The translations under genes were made by a program, and so were the position numbers. The notes under the pieces are model-generated. The model had not been told where the DNA came from. It did not search any database and worked only from the letters and a program-made list of their open reading frames with translations. This document shows, piece by piece, positions 25,394-33,136 of a DNA stretch of 64,000 nt; the stretch's first letter is position 1, and each line of letters opens with the position of its first letter. Source of the stretch: CAVOHU01 sp963817885 (GTDB lineage Bacteria > Acidobacteriota > Vicinamibacteria > Vicinamibacterales > JAKQTR01); assembly GCA_963817885.1 (NCBI GenBank), contig CAWFQE010000006.1:365729-429728 (forward strand). Reading direction: 5' to 3'.

Positions 25394-26132
25394 CGCAGTC
25401 CTCCCTGACACGGTAACATCGACGAAGTTCGTAACCTGGCGCGGGACGCCGTGAATAGTGTGCAAGGAGTGTACCGCGTGGTCCGGGTAGTCGCGCTGGC
25501 CGCGAGTTGGCGCACAAGTCGTTGCGCCCATTGTCGGTTGGGACAACCGGACGGATCTGACCCGCGTTCCCCGGTGAGGCTCTCGATAGTCAGGCGGGGT
25601 GGGGGCGGCTGCCAAAGCGGCGGGCGGCAGTCGACGGGCCGGAACGAAGCGGAAGGAAGCGCATGGCCGGCCCTGCGGTCTGTCCATTCACGAACGACGT
25701 CGCAGCAAGAATCCCGAAACCGGAAAGACCCTGCACCACACCGGCTTGCATCCGAATGGAGCAGCGAGGGATCGAGCGCGCGGGCGCTGGCTCAAGCAGG
25801 ATCATCGGGAAAGGCGACCCTGGAGTAACGCGCGGAATCCAGTCATTCCGCAAACCAAAGCCACACCGCCAAGGCGCAAGATATACGCCTCAGTCACCCC
25901 CAGCCAGCGCGTCACGGATAGAACGGGCACAACCGGGCATCTGATGACCATGAGCGTTTCGGATACCTCTTTTGAGGCCCGCCCGGCTCCCCAAGCGGGG
26001 CCAATCTCGGCACTGGGAGGAGTGGGTATCGCTGGGATGACGGTGAACAACACGCGCAGTAGCGGGGCCTGCCTTGCGGCCCGAGCCACTGGAGCGTATG
26101 GTTGGCGGTTAGGCACCCGCGCGAGCCATCAC
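25394..26132. other. 739-bp gap, no gene seen
   Basis: All six frames give only short, low-quality ORFs with no ribosome sites or recognisable domains. Local composition is somewhat richer in A than the flanks. Nothing else was seen. Decayed sequence is possible. Confidence 0.5.
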
Positions 26133-26912
26133 TCAGGGTTTTGCCTCGGTCAACGCATCTCGCAAATCAATCATGTCCTGCTGGCTGACATTGATGAAAC
26201 CGTCCCCTGGACGGTCGAGGTCCGCTATTAGCATGATCACGGCCGAAAAGGCGATGGCGACCGCCAGCATCACCGGACTCCTGGCCGTTCCGGTCACGCC
26301 ACCGTGGTAGCCCATCGCCGCCAGCGCGAGGATCGAGACCAGAAACAGAACCGCCCAGAAGGGGCCGGGAATCCGGCTCCGCTCGCGTACCATCAATCGC
26401 TCCTGACGGAGTTCGATCACTCTGTTCACCGAACCGAGAAAGACGTCAACTCCGCCGGGGTTCTGCGCTCCGACGACAGCGGCCTGTGCCCACAATTGAC
26501 CGAGCAACGCTTTCGCAGAGCGGCCCGCTTGGCCCTGCTCCACCCCAGCCCACCGCAACCGCTCTTCGACATAGTCGGGGAGAACTTTGCGCACTTCCGT
26601 CCGATAGGGTTCCGGGATCACCCCGGCCAGCAAAAAGGTTGTCCGGATCGCGTTGGCCTCATCGACGAGCGCCACTTTCCTCGCGTGGAAGTGGTCTGCC
26701 GCCATGCCAAACGTAAACGCGAGGAGAAACGCGAGCAAGCCGAGCGTGGCCCCAACCATCGCGCCGACGGGTGCCTCCTTTTCCTGTTCGGTGCGCTGTT
26801 GTTTGTGCCTGGCCCATCGGTAGCCGCCCTCGACGGAGAGAAGGACGAGCAGCATCGTGACAAGAAAAACCCCCCAGATGGGGATAGCAGCCAGTAGTCC
26901 TTCGCTTTGCAT
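26133..26912 (-). CDS. DUF4239 (bestrophin-like) membrane protein
   Basis: 259 residues. Two N-terminal helices ('AAIPIWGVFLVTMLLVLLSV' and 'MVGATLGLLAFLLAFTFGMA'), a soluble middle part, then two C-terminal helices ('FWAVLFLVSILALAAMGYHG' and the last block). 'LLAFLLAFTFGMAADHFHAR' and 'VDEANAIRTTFL' are DUF4239 hallmarks. Function unknown; a bestrophin-like channel fold is suggested in the literature for the family. GAGGAG is seven bases ahead of ATG 26912. The long open frame upstream is rejected. Confidence 0.82.
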   Translation of the reverse strand: MQSEGLLAAIPIWGVFLVTMLLVLLSVEGGYRWARHKQQRTEQEKEAPVGAMVGATLGLLAFLLAFTFGMAADHFHARKVALVDEANAIRTTFLLAGVIPEPYRTEVRKVLPDYVEERLRWAGVEQGQAGRSAKALLGQLWAQAAVVGAQNPGGVDVFLGSVNRVIELRQERLMVRERSRIPGPFWAVLFLVSILALAAMGYHGGVTGTARSPVMLAVAIAFSAVIMLIADLDRPGDGFINVSQQDMIDLRDALTEAKP

Positions 26913-27679
26913 CTCAGCGCTCCTCGTGGCGGTTTCCCCAGCCACCCACCTGCGCTTGGCCGCTACCAGTGACTAGACGGCATGCGACGTGGGAGGGCCA
27001 AAGAATATGGCACGCACGCGCTCGCGCCCAAGGACACGCATGAGTTCGCGCATCGTGCAGGACAGAATAGTTAGGGTGCGACGGACCAAGACAGCCAAGT
27101 CGCAGACGCCTGCCTCGGGTTCTCCGTCTCACGCGTCACCTGCGAGCGCTGCGCCGTTAGAGGTCGCCTGGGGGGTGAGCGGACGGGCGCACTGTCTGTC
27201 TCGCGCGGAGCGAGTTAAGGCGGCGGTGTGACCCGGAGCGTTCCTGGTCGGCTCTTTCCGTCGGAAGCTAAGGTCTCTCCAGGCTTCTTTCCCCATGCCA
27301 ACACGCCAAAAAACTTTCTGAGAAATTTTCTTGGGTCACCTATCCATGGCGGCTGGCTCTCAGCGCCATATTGCCCGGGCGCGCTCCATATCGGCGGTCA
27401 AGCGCGGGTTCGGATCCCCAGCGGGATTCGTTGGCCTTTGGAAGGTTGAGATTCGGGGGATTTTTCGAGTGGCCTAGACGTGCGCGCAGGCACGTTTTCG
27501 GGATGTTCCAGGACTCAGCTTCTCCCGCGGGGCTCACTTTATGAGGGTTGGTGCCGGTGGAAGGGACCCATAATTGTGCAAAACGGATTTCAGAGCCCGG
27601 AATCCCTTCTCCGACGTGGACGATTGGACTACACTGGAGCCACAGGATCGCCCGCTGGGCCACCCACGGAGGAGGGATT
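26913..27679. other. 767-bp gap with AT-rich palindrome
   Basis: No convincing gene. It holds an AT-rich island and a 29-base imperfect palindrome: CCAAAAAACTTTCT (27306-27319), one centre base, AGAAATTTTCTTGG (27321-27334), 12 of 14 positions complementary. It could be a protein-binding site. Near the right end TTCTCC-17-TACACT (27607-27635) may be the promoter of the DUF1003 gene. Confidence 0.4.
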
Positions 27680-28225
27680 ATGCCAACGCACGCCACGCGA
27701 CCGACTCCCGTCCCCGACCCGTCAGCCGCGCCGCCGGACCACTTGCGTTTCCACGCCCCGCACCGCCATCTCGCCCCGGCCTTTGGCAGTGACACCTTCG
27801 GCCAGAAGGCCGAGGCGTTCGCCCGCTTCTTCGGGACCCCGACCTGCCTGATCGCGCAGACGGCCATCGTCGCCATCTGGATCGGCCTGAATGTGGCGGG
27901 GCTCACACAGTTCGACGTCTATCCCTTCATCCTCTTGAACCTCGCCTTCAGCTTGCAGGCCGCCTACGCCGCCCCACTCATCCTGCTCGCGCAGACCCGC
28001 CAGGCCGACCGCGACAAGGCGCACACCGAGGCCGACGCGCAGCACCGGGAGGCCCTAGCGGTCGCGAGTGCCGAACGGCAGGTGCTCGCCGCGCAGCAGA
28101 CCACACAGCTCATGGCGCTCCTGGAGCAGAACACCGAGCTGACCCGGCTCACCCAGGAGCTGACCACGCGGATCGAGGGCCTGACGGTGGCGGTCCATGG
28201 CCAGATCGTGCGCGGCGGCGCGTGA
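27680..28225 (+). CDS. DUF1003 membrane protein
   Basis: 181 residues. 'HRHLAPAFGSDTFGQKAEAF' leads into the DUF1003 core: 'FGTPTCLIAQTAIVAIWIGL' (helix 1) and 'FDVYPFILLNLAFSLQAAYA' (helix 2), then 'APLILLAQTRQADRDK'. A long coiled-coil tail follows (residues about 115-175). It is an inner-membrane protein of unknown function, sometimes near transporters. GGAGGAGGG precedes ATG 27680. Confidence 0.9.
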   Translation: MPTHATRPTPVPDPSAAPPDHLRFHAPHRHLAPAFGSDTFGQKAEAFARFFGTPTCLIAQTAIVAIWIGLNVAGLTQFDVYPFILLNLAFSLQAAYAAPLILLAQTRQADRDKAHTEADAQHREALAVASAERQVLAAQQTTQLMALLEQNTELTRLTQELTTRIEGLTVAVHGQIVRGGA

Positions 28226-28295
28226 GCGGTTGAGACAGCCTGTGGTCATGCGCCTTCTCTCACTCCGTGAGTGAGGAGAGCTCCGCCCTCCTGCT

Positions 28296-28391
28296 GGGCC
28301 CGTGGGTGAACAGCCCGGCGAATGAGACGCCTGCGTGAATTCAGCCGGTGGCTTGACGTGGATTCCGTACACACCCCTGCTGGGGTACACT
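28296..28391 (+). repeat. upstream repeat copy A (DUF1330 promoter region)
   Basis: About 90 bases that recur, diverged, 500 bp downstream. Shared blocks: GTGAA, GCGAA, GCCTGCGTG, TGGCTTGAC and CCCTGCTGG in the same order and near-equal spacing. Copy A also contains TTCCGT-17-TACACT (28363-28391), a possible promoter for the DUF1330 gene. Confidence 0.4.
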
Positions 28392-28463
28392 ACCCCCGAC
28401 GCGGCGCGGGGCGCTCCCACGGACGCGACTTCGGGTGGATGTCAAAAAGGAGTGGAGGGAGCC

Positions 28464-28751
28464 ATGGCGGCCTACTTCATCGTCGACGTGGATGTGAAGA
28501 ACCCGCAGGCGTACGAGGCCTACAAGCAAGCCGCCGCCGCGTCCATTGCCCAGTATGGCGGTCGCTATCTCGTCCGAGGCGGGAAGCACGAGGTCCTGGA
28601 GGGAGACTGGCGGCCGACGCGCCTCGTGGTGCTGGAGTTCCCCAGCGTCGCCGCGGCCAAGCGCTGGTATGCGTCGGCGGAATACAACCAGGCGAAGCTC
28701 CTCCGCCTGCAGCACGCCGTGGGTCATCTGGTGTTAGTGGAGGGCGTCTAA
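28464..28751 (+). CDS. DUF1330 protein
   Basis: 95 residues, a ferredoxin-like dimeric alpha/beta barrel fold. 'AAYFIVDVDVKNPQAYEAYK', 'GGRYLVRGGKHEVLEGDW', 'RLVVLEFPSVAAAKRWYASA' and 'EYNQAKLLR' match DUF1330 throughout. Function unknown; a small-molecule-binding or monooxygenase-like fold. GGAGGGAG lies six bases ahead of ATG 28464. Single gene. Confidence 0.92.
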   Translation: MAAYFIVDVDVKNPQAYEAYKQAAAASIAQYGGRYLVRGGKHEVLEGDWRPTRLVVLEFPSVAAAKRWYASAEYNQAKLLRLQHAVGHLVLVEGV

Positions 28752-28794
28752 CCGATCCTACCGCGGTGAGGAGCCTGCAGGGTATCCAGCCAGC

Positions 28795-28890
28795 TCACGA
28801 GTGAATGATCCCGCGAACGCCGCGCCTGCGTGCATTGCGCCCCTGGCTTGACTCCTTCCCCTCGCAGCCCTGCTGGACGTCTTGGAGGAG
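28795..28890 (+). repeat. upstream repeat copy B
   Basis: The diverged second copy of the block at 28296-28391: GTGAA, GCGAA, GCCTGCGTG, GGCTTGAC and CCCTGCTGG are kept, but the TACACT box is lost. No clear gene follows on the plus strand. Probably a duplicated regulatory region whose gene was lost. Confidence 0.35.
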
Positions 28891-28989
28891 ATCACGTGGT
28901 TCAGAGCGAAGTCGGTGCGGGCCCGCGAGAAACACCACGAGCGCCGAGGGACGCCCCGACGCTCGTAGAGTGCTGAGCGTATTTGGTGA

Positions 28990-29076
28990 TTACTTCGGGG
29001 AATTGTCTCTCCAGGCGCGGTAGCAGAGCACCGTGAGGACGAAGGCGAGGAGCGTGAGGATCGCCAACGTATGCAC
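28990..29076 (-). CDS. possible 28-residue membrane peptide
   Basis: GTG at 29074-29076, AGAGAGG five bases ahead, stop TAA at 28990. The product reads MHTLAILTLLAFVLTVLCYR plus 'AWRDNSPK': one hydrophobic helix with a positive cytosolic end. It resembles tiny one-helix accessory subunits in general (KdpF- or CydX-like), not a named one. Too short to be sure; there are no neighbours that say what it would assist. Confidence 0.3.
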   Translation of the reverse strand: MHTLAILTLLAFVLTVLCYRAWRDNSPK

Positions 29077-29246
29077 CTGAACCTCTCTTCCTCTTCCCGG
29101 ACGACGCGCAGGCGACGTCCGCCGCCGCCACGCCATCCCGCCCAACCCCGCAAGGCCGGAGCCGGGGCACAGGAGGGGCGCGGATGCGGGGATTGGTGCG
29201 TGGTCGCGCCGCGTACGAGTGTCAGTCCGCCGCTAACGGCGAGCCG

Positions 29247-29540
29247 TCAGGCATGCGGCCGGCGGTAGGCCGGGCGGACCACCACATAGGACCACAAGCG
29301 GAGGTCCTCCGCGAGGGAGGGCAGGGTGCGCCGCTCCGTGCGCCGCCGCTCTTCCAGCACGGATTGGACGCGCCGCCGCCGGTCCGCCCGCCGCTGGTCG
29401 ACGACAACGGTGCACCTCCCCTTGGCTGCGAACGACTCCTGCAGGGCCTGGCCCAACCCCACGCTGTCCCGCGCCACAATCAACTGGCCCTGCACCGCCG
29501 CGCGCGTGGGTGCGGTCCTGACTCTCGATGGAATTGGCAT
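29247..29540 (-). CDS. small arginine-rich protein, paralogue of 31159-31746
   Basis: 97 residues. 'VVVDQRRADRRRRVQSVLEE' followed by 'RRRTERRTLPSLAEDLRLWS' is a pattern of a short alpha/beta lead ('SVGLGQALQESFAAKGRCTV'), a DRR/DRRRR block and a final 'YVVVRPAYRR' strand. The first part of the 31159-31746 protein has the same layout. No function known. GGAAGGAG lies ahead of ATG 29540. Confidence 0.6.
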   Translation of the reverse strand: MPIPSRVRTAPTRAAVQGQLIVARDSVGLGQALQESFAAKGRCTVVVDQRRADRRRRVQSVLEERRRTERRTLPSLAEDLRLWSYVVVRPAYRRPHA

Positions 29541-29930
29541 CCGTGCTCCTTCCCGGGTGATCCAGGGGTGGGAGGCCGGGCGCGAGACTGCCGCGTCGCC
29601 ACGGGTGACGTGTCGCGATTACCCACGATGCGTCCCCGCCACGCCCTCCCCGGACCATGCCGGGACGATGGCGGGGAAGACGCGGCCATCGGCGCATCAT
29701 TCCGTCGCAGCACCCCGTCCGCATGAGGACATAGCACGGAGCGTGCCACGCGCTGCCGCAATACAGGAAGTAGTACACGTGACCGAAAATTGCGCTGGAT
29801 GTCGTGGCCTCATGGTGCAGGCGGTGCGGGTGCGCTCCAAGGCCGGCCTTGTAAACGGGTGAAAACCTTGCCTGCCCATCGGACGACCTGAGCAACGTTT
29901 GCCCTACGACCGACGAAGGATGCAAACGCG
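29541..29930. other. 390-bp gap, no gene seen
   Basis: No frame has a ribosome site with a credible product. Longer minus-strand ORFs here are proline/serine-rich shadows. Possible -35/-10 boxes for the arginine-rich gene are weak. Confidence 0.4.
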
Positions 29931-30194
29931 ATGCACGAGGCCTCTTCCGACTCACAATCCGAACGTGCGGCTGTGAGCGCCGTTGTGGTAACATCCTTGG
30001 AAGCATTCCGGCGGTGTCCGGTGTGTGGGGAGGCCATGACGGGGTGCAAGACGTCGGCCTGCTCCGACAGGTGCCGGGCCGCGAAGAGTCGGCGAGAGCC
30101 GACCGAGGCGCAGACGGAGCGGGAAGGGCGAGTGCGGGAGTTGCTGGAGGCGGCGGTGCGCGTGATGGTGTGCGTGGAAGAACCACTAGCGTGA
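29931..30194 (+). CDS. small zinc-ribbon protein
   Basis: 87 residues. CPVCG (near residue 29), then 'CKTSACSDRCRAAKSRRE' gives two CxxC/CxxxC pairs, a treble-clef-like zinc ribbon followed by a basic helix, the usual layout of small nucleic-acid-binding proteins. The C terminus is a short helix ending 'VMVCVEEPLA'. No named family assigned. It stops 13 bases ahead of the repeat protein, so both may share an mRNA. Confidence 0.65.
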   Translation: MHEASSDSQSERAAVSAVVVTSLEAFRRCPVCGEAMTGCKTSACSDRCRAAKSRREPTEAQTEREGRVRELLEAAVRVMVCVEEPLA

Positions 30195-30207
30195 GGAGTG
30201 TGCGACA

Positions 30208-30789
30208 ATGACAACACCGGCACCGGACCGAACGGCAGTTGAGGCACGCCTCGAACGGCTGGAGCGGGACCTGCGTACCGAGAAGCGTCGGAATCGCTGG
30301 CTGCTGGCCGCCGGGGGGCTAGCCGCCGTGGGGTGTTTCCTTGCCTGGATCGTCGGGAACACCGCAACGACCGCCCAAGCCCAGGGACCGAAGGTGATCC
30401 GGGCGAATCAGTTCGTTCTTGAGGACGAGACCGGCACGACTCGCGCAATGCTGACGGTGGACAAGGCCGGGGCGGGGTTGTTTCTGTCCGACGAGAATGG
30501 CAAGTTCCGCGTCCACCTGATAGCCGACAAGGACAGGGCGGGGCTGATTCTGAGTGACGAGAACGACAACCCCCGCGTCGGGTTGGCCATGGACAAGGAC
30601 GGGCCGAGGTTGTGCCTGGATGACCAGAACGGCAAATGCCGCGCCGCGCTGCACATGACCAAAGACGGGCCGAGGTTTCGTCTGCTCGATGAGAACGAGA
30701 AGCACCGCGTCGGACTGGCTGTCAGCAAGTACGGGCCGGGGCTGGTTTTAAGCGACGAGAGTGGCAAGACGATCTGGTCGCAACCATGA
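30208..30789 (+). CDS. membrane-anchored 22-residue beta-repeat protein
   Basis: 193 residues. A short coiled N terminus (LERLERDLRTEKRRN), one membrane helix (about residues 31-50), then five and a half tandem repeats of about 22 residues. They have the plan L-x-D-E/Q-N-G-x-x-R-x-x-L-x-x-x-K-D-x-x-G/P-x-L (for example 'LSDENGKFRVHLIADKDRAG' and 'LDDQNGKCRAALHMTKDGPR'). The regular period predicts a small solenoid or propeller-like sheet outside the membrane. Similar repeats occur in uncultured high-GC bacteria; no function known. GAGGAG precedes ATG 30208. Confidence 0.82.
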   Translation: MTTPAPDRTAVEARLERLERDLRTEKRRNRWLLAAGGLAAVGCFLAWIVGNTATTAQAQGPKVIRANQFVLEDETGTTRAMLTVDKAGAGLFLSDENGKFRVHLIADKDRAGLILSDENDNPRVGLAMDKDGPRLCLDDQNGKCRAALHMTKDGPRFRLLDENEKHRVGLAVSKYGPGLVLSDESGKTIWSQP

Positions 30790-30902
30790 AGACGCTTGCC
30801 ATGGTCAAGTGGGCGAGCATCCTGGAGCCGGGTGCCTTCTCGGCATTGGTAAACGCGCACTTTCGCGTTGACATCAGCGTTCGTGGTCGCCGCAGAAACT
30901 GA
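30786..30902 (+). CDS. possible 38-residue coupled ORF
   Basis: ATG overlaps the stop of the repeat-protein gene (ATGA). The product begins MKTLAMVKWASILEPGAFSA and ends in 'VRGRRRN'. No family. The overlap hints at coupling, but nothing else supports it. Confidence 0.2.
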   Translation: MKTLAMVKWASILEPGAFSALVNAHFRVDISVRGRRRN

Positions 30903-31158
30903 AACGGTTATGTCACATCGGGTAATGCGTTCGTATTAGGTGTCGCGAAGGGGAATTTCCTCGGAACGCGTGGCCCGTGTAGGAAGCGCCACCGTTGGAT
31001 GATCCCACCATTCCGACGCAAGGGCGGTCTGCGCATTTCCCGAGTCGTCTCTCGCCGGTCCATCGTGCCGACGGTCGGAAGCTTGGTGAGTGCTGTGACC
31101 CCGAGCAGTCACGGCTTGACGATTGGTCCCGGGAACGCGGCGGCTTGCAGACGCCGGG

Positions 31159-31746
31159 TTAAGGAGTTCCTCCTCCTCCCGACTCATACAGGTTCTTCGT
31201 CAGTGCCTTCAGCGTCTCGATCGCCTGTCGCCGGTCGCGGCGGAAGTGTTCGTTCTCGTTTCTGAGGCGCCGGATCTCCTCTTCAAATCGCTCGCACTTT
31301 CGCTCCGCGGCTTCGGCCCGGGACGCGAGGTGCTCGTGCTCCCTGAGTAGCTTGGGGACGAGGGTGAGCAGGCGCTGGCCTTCCGTGATCCAGCCGGCCA
31401 CCCGCTCTCGGGCATGCATTGCCTTGCTTTCCTCCAACCGCTGTTGCTGGGTGAGTCCGGCCGTCTCCTCGACCGTTCCCGATCCCCACCACGGCGGCCG
31501 CCACTGGAGTGCTGAGAACTGCCGGATCACGAAGAAGCCGTGGCAGTAGAGTTCGTCCTCTCGGCCTCGCCCGCTTCGGCGCTCCCCCCTGCGGCGGTCC
31601 GGTTTTTGGACCCCCTGTCGACGCCGCCGGCCGTCGAACCGACGATCGAGGAGGACCTGCACGTTGTCGTCCCCCGCGAATTGCCGACGCAGGTAGCCAT
31701 GCAAGTCGGTGTGGTTCCGCGCCGCGATGACGAGGTACTGGATCAT
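31159..31746 (-). CDS. two-part protein: DRR-rich domain plus coiled coil
   Basis: 195 residues. N-terminal part: 'YLVIAARNHTDLHGYLRRQF', then 'VQVLLDRRFDGRRRRQGVQK' and 'DRRRGERRSGRGREDELYCH', ending in a beta strand 'GFFVIRQF'; it shares layout with the 29247-29540 protein. C-terminal part (about residues 105-190): 'MHARERVAGWITEGQRLLTL', then heptads through 'RRLRNENEHFRRDRRQA', closely matching the 32038-32343 protein. No function known. Divergent from 32038 with promoters facing both ways. Confidence 0.72.
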   Translation of the reverse strand: MIQYLVIAARNHTDLHGYLRRQFAGDDNVQVLLDRRFDGRRRRQGVQKPDRRRGERRSGRGREDELYCHGFFVIRQFSALQWRPPWWGSGTVEETAGLTQQQRLEESKAMHARERVAGWITEGQRLLTLVPKLLREHEHLASRAEAAERKCERFEEEIRRLRNENEHFRRDRRQAIETLKALTKNLYESGGGGTP

Positions 31747-31832
31747 GACGGTTCTCCTCCGTGGGTGAGCCGTTCCGCCCGAATGCTGCCGCCCAGGGGG
31801 TTCCTCTGTTTAGGTCCGCGAGGCTAGCACAC

Positions 31833-31861
31833 ACTTTACGCCGCAGGCGGACCAAGGTCAA
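31833..31861 (-). promoter_or_regulatory. minus-strand promoter for 31159-31746
   Basis: Reading the minus strand: TTGACC (31861-31856), 17 bases, TAAAGT (31838-31833). About 90 bases ahead of the gene. Confidence 0.45.
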
Positions 31862-31905
31862 GATTCCGCGTGGCCGGGACGACCCACGGCCGGAATGAAG
31901 AGTGC

Positions 31906-31935
31906 TTGACCGGATCTGGCGACAACGAGTAAGCT
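31906..31935 (+). promoter_or_regulatory. plus-strand promoter for 32038-32343
   Basis: TTGACC (31906-31911), an 18-base spacer and TAAGCT (31930-31935). It is back-to-back with the minus-strand promoter 45 bases to its left, so the two paralogues could be co-regulated. Confidence 0.45.
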
Positions 31936-32037
31936 CAAGCCCGTCTTTCTGCTGCTCAATCACGCGGTCCACACGGACCGGGGCGAACTCGGCGGTACGA
32001 TCAATAACCGGCGCACGATGGTAGGGGAGAACGAGCC

Positions 32038-32343
32038 ATGACAAGCGTGGTGGTGGGAGCGGAGCGGGAGCAGTTGGTCCAGTGGATGGAAGAGGGGCGG
32101 AGCGTGCTCGATATCCTCCAAAAGATCCTCCATGATTTCGACCAACTCAGGGAAGTGGCGGAGGCGGCCCAGAAAGACGGCGAACGTTTCCAGCGGGACT
32201 GCGAACAACTGCGGGCCGAGGTGAGCCGCCTCAAAGAGGACGGTGAGCGCCTCCAGCGGGAGGGCGCGGAAACGGCCCAATGGTTCGCCACCATGATGAG
32301 CGAGGCTGCCTCCCGCCTCCGATTCGAACGCCCGCCGGCGTAA
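32038..32343 (+). CDS. coiled-coil protein, paralogue of the 31159 C-terminal half
   Basis: 101 residues. 'EREQLVQWMEEGRSVLDILQ' begins the same W-(I/M)-x-E-G motif as 'VAGWITEGQRLLTL' next door; then 'LREVAEAAQKDGERFQRDCE' matches 'LASRAEAAERKCERFEEEI'. Continuous heptads run to residue 85, ending 'MMSEAASRLRFERPPA'. Likely a dimeric coiled coil, soluble. First gene of a possible run with 32386 and 32835. Confidence 0.72.
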   Translation: MTSVVVGAEREQLVQWMEEGRSVLDILQKILHDFDQLREVAEAAQKDGERFQRDCEQLRAEVSRLKEDGERLQREGAETAQWFATMMSEAASRLRFERPPA

Positions 32344-32385
32344 ACTGGCCCGGCCGCTCTTCTCATGCGGAATAGGTAGGCGCGC

Positions 32386-32838
32386 GTGGCCGCGTTTGTG
32401 GAGTCGCTCTCCTGGGGTCAGAAGGCGGCGCTGGGGCTGGGACTGTTCGCCGGGACGTCCATCCTCAGCGTGGCCGCGGTCACCGTCGTGCTGGTGCGCC
32501 TTCCAGCAACGTATTTCCGCGATGACTACGTTTCGCCTCTGGCGGACCGGCATCCGTTTGTTCGCTGGAGCGGGTTGATTCTCAAGAATATCCTGGGTGC
32601 GTTGCTGATCCTGCTCGGTGTGCTCCTGTCTCTTCCGGGGGTGCCCGGGCAAGGCCTGTTGACGGTTCTGATCGGACTGATGCTGGTGGATTTTCCGGGA
32701 AAGCGCCGGCTGGAGCGCCGGTTGGTCTCCAGGCCGAGCGTGCTCGCGGCGATCAACGCCGCACGCGCCCGGTTCGGCAAGGCGGCCCTGCAGGTGGATT
32801 CCGGAGCGAGGCGCGGCCCAGAAAGGGAAGACGCATGA
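32386..32838 (+). CDS. conserved membrane protein, PGPGW-like
   Basis: 150 residues. Two or three helices (about residues 12-37, 62-80 and 84-95). 'LLSLPGVPGQGLLTVLIGLM' followed by 'LVDFPGKRRLERRLVSRPSV' is a conserved motif known from proteins of unknown function in high-GC and deltaproteobacterial genomes, reminiscent of the PGPGW family. GTG 32386 start. Overlaps the next gene by four bases. Confidence 0.75.
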   Translation: MAAFVESLSWGQKAALGLGLFAGTSILSVAAVTVVLVRLPATYFRDDYVSPLADRHPFVRWSGLILKNILGALLILLGVLLSLPGVPGQGLLTVLIGLMLVDFPGKRRLERRLVSRPSVLAAINAARARFGKAALQVDSGARRGPEREDA

Positions 32839-33083
32839 ACTGGTTTGCAACCCATCGAATCATCCAGGTCCGACAGGCGAACCCGCCCGAAGCGCTCGAG
32901 GTGATGGCGCTCGATCTGGGGGTGGACCACCCGGGAAGGGGACGCTACGCGCTGTACACCCAGTCGCAATGGGAGGCCGAGGCCGTCCCGGAGTGGACGA
33001 TGGATTCCGATGGCCGCATATGGTACCAGGACCAGGCCCCGCCCGAGAACGCGACGGTCACCGCTGAGAGCCTGCTGGGCTGA
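32835..33083 (+). CDS. hypothetical protein coupled to 32386
   Basis: 82 residues. ATG overlaps the upstream stop (ATGA). No recognised domain; it reads as a compact soluble alpha/beta protein ('RRGRYALYTQSQWEAEAVPE'-type segments, several Trp and Tyr). The overlap supports expression with the membrane protein. Confidence 0.62.
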   Translation: MNWFATHRIIQVRQANPPEALEVMALDLGVDHPGRGRYALYTQSQWEAEAVPEWTMDSDGRIWYQDQAPPENATVTAESLLG

Positions 33084-33136
33084 AGGGTGCGACCGGCACT
33101 GCGTGCGGGATTCGTTCACGCTGAGGAGAGGACGCC

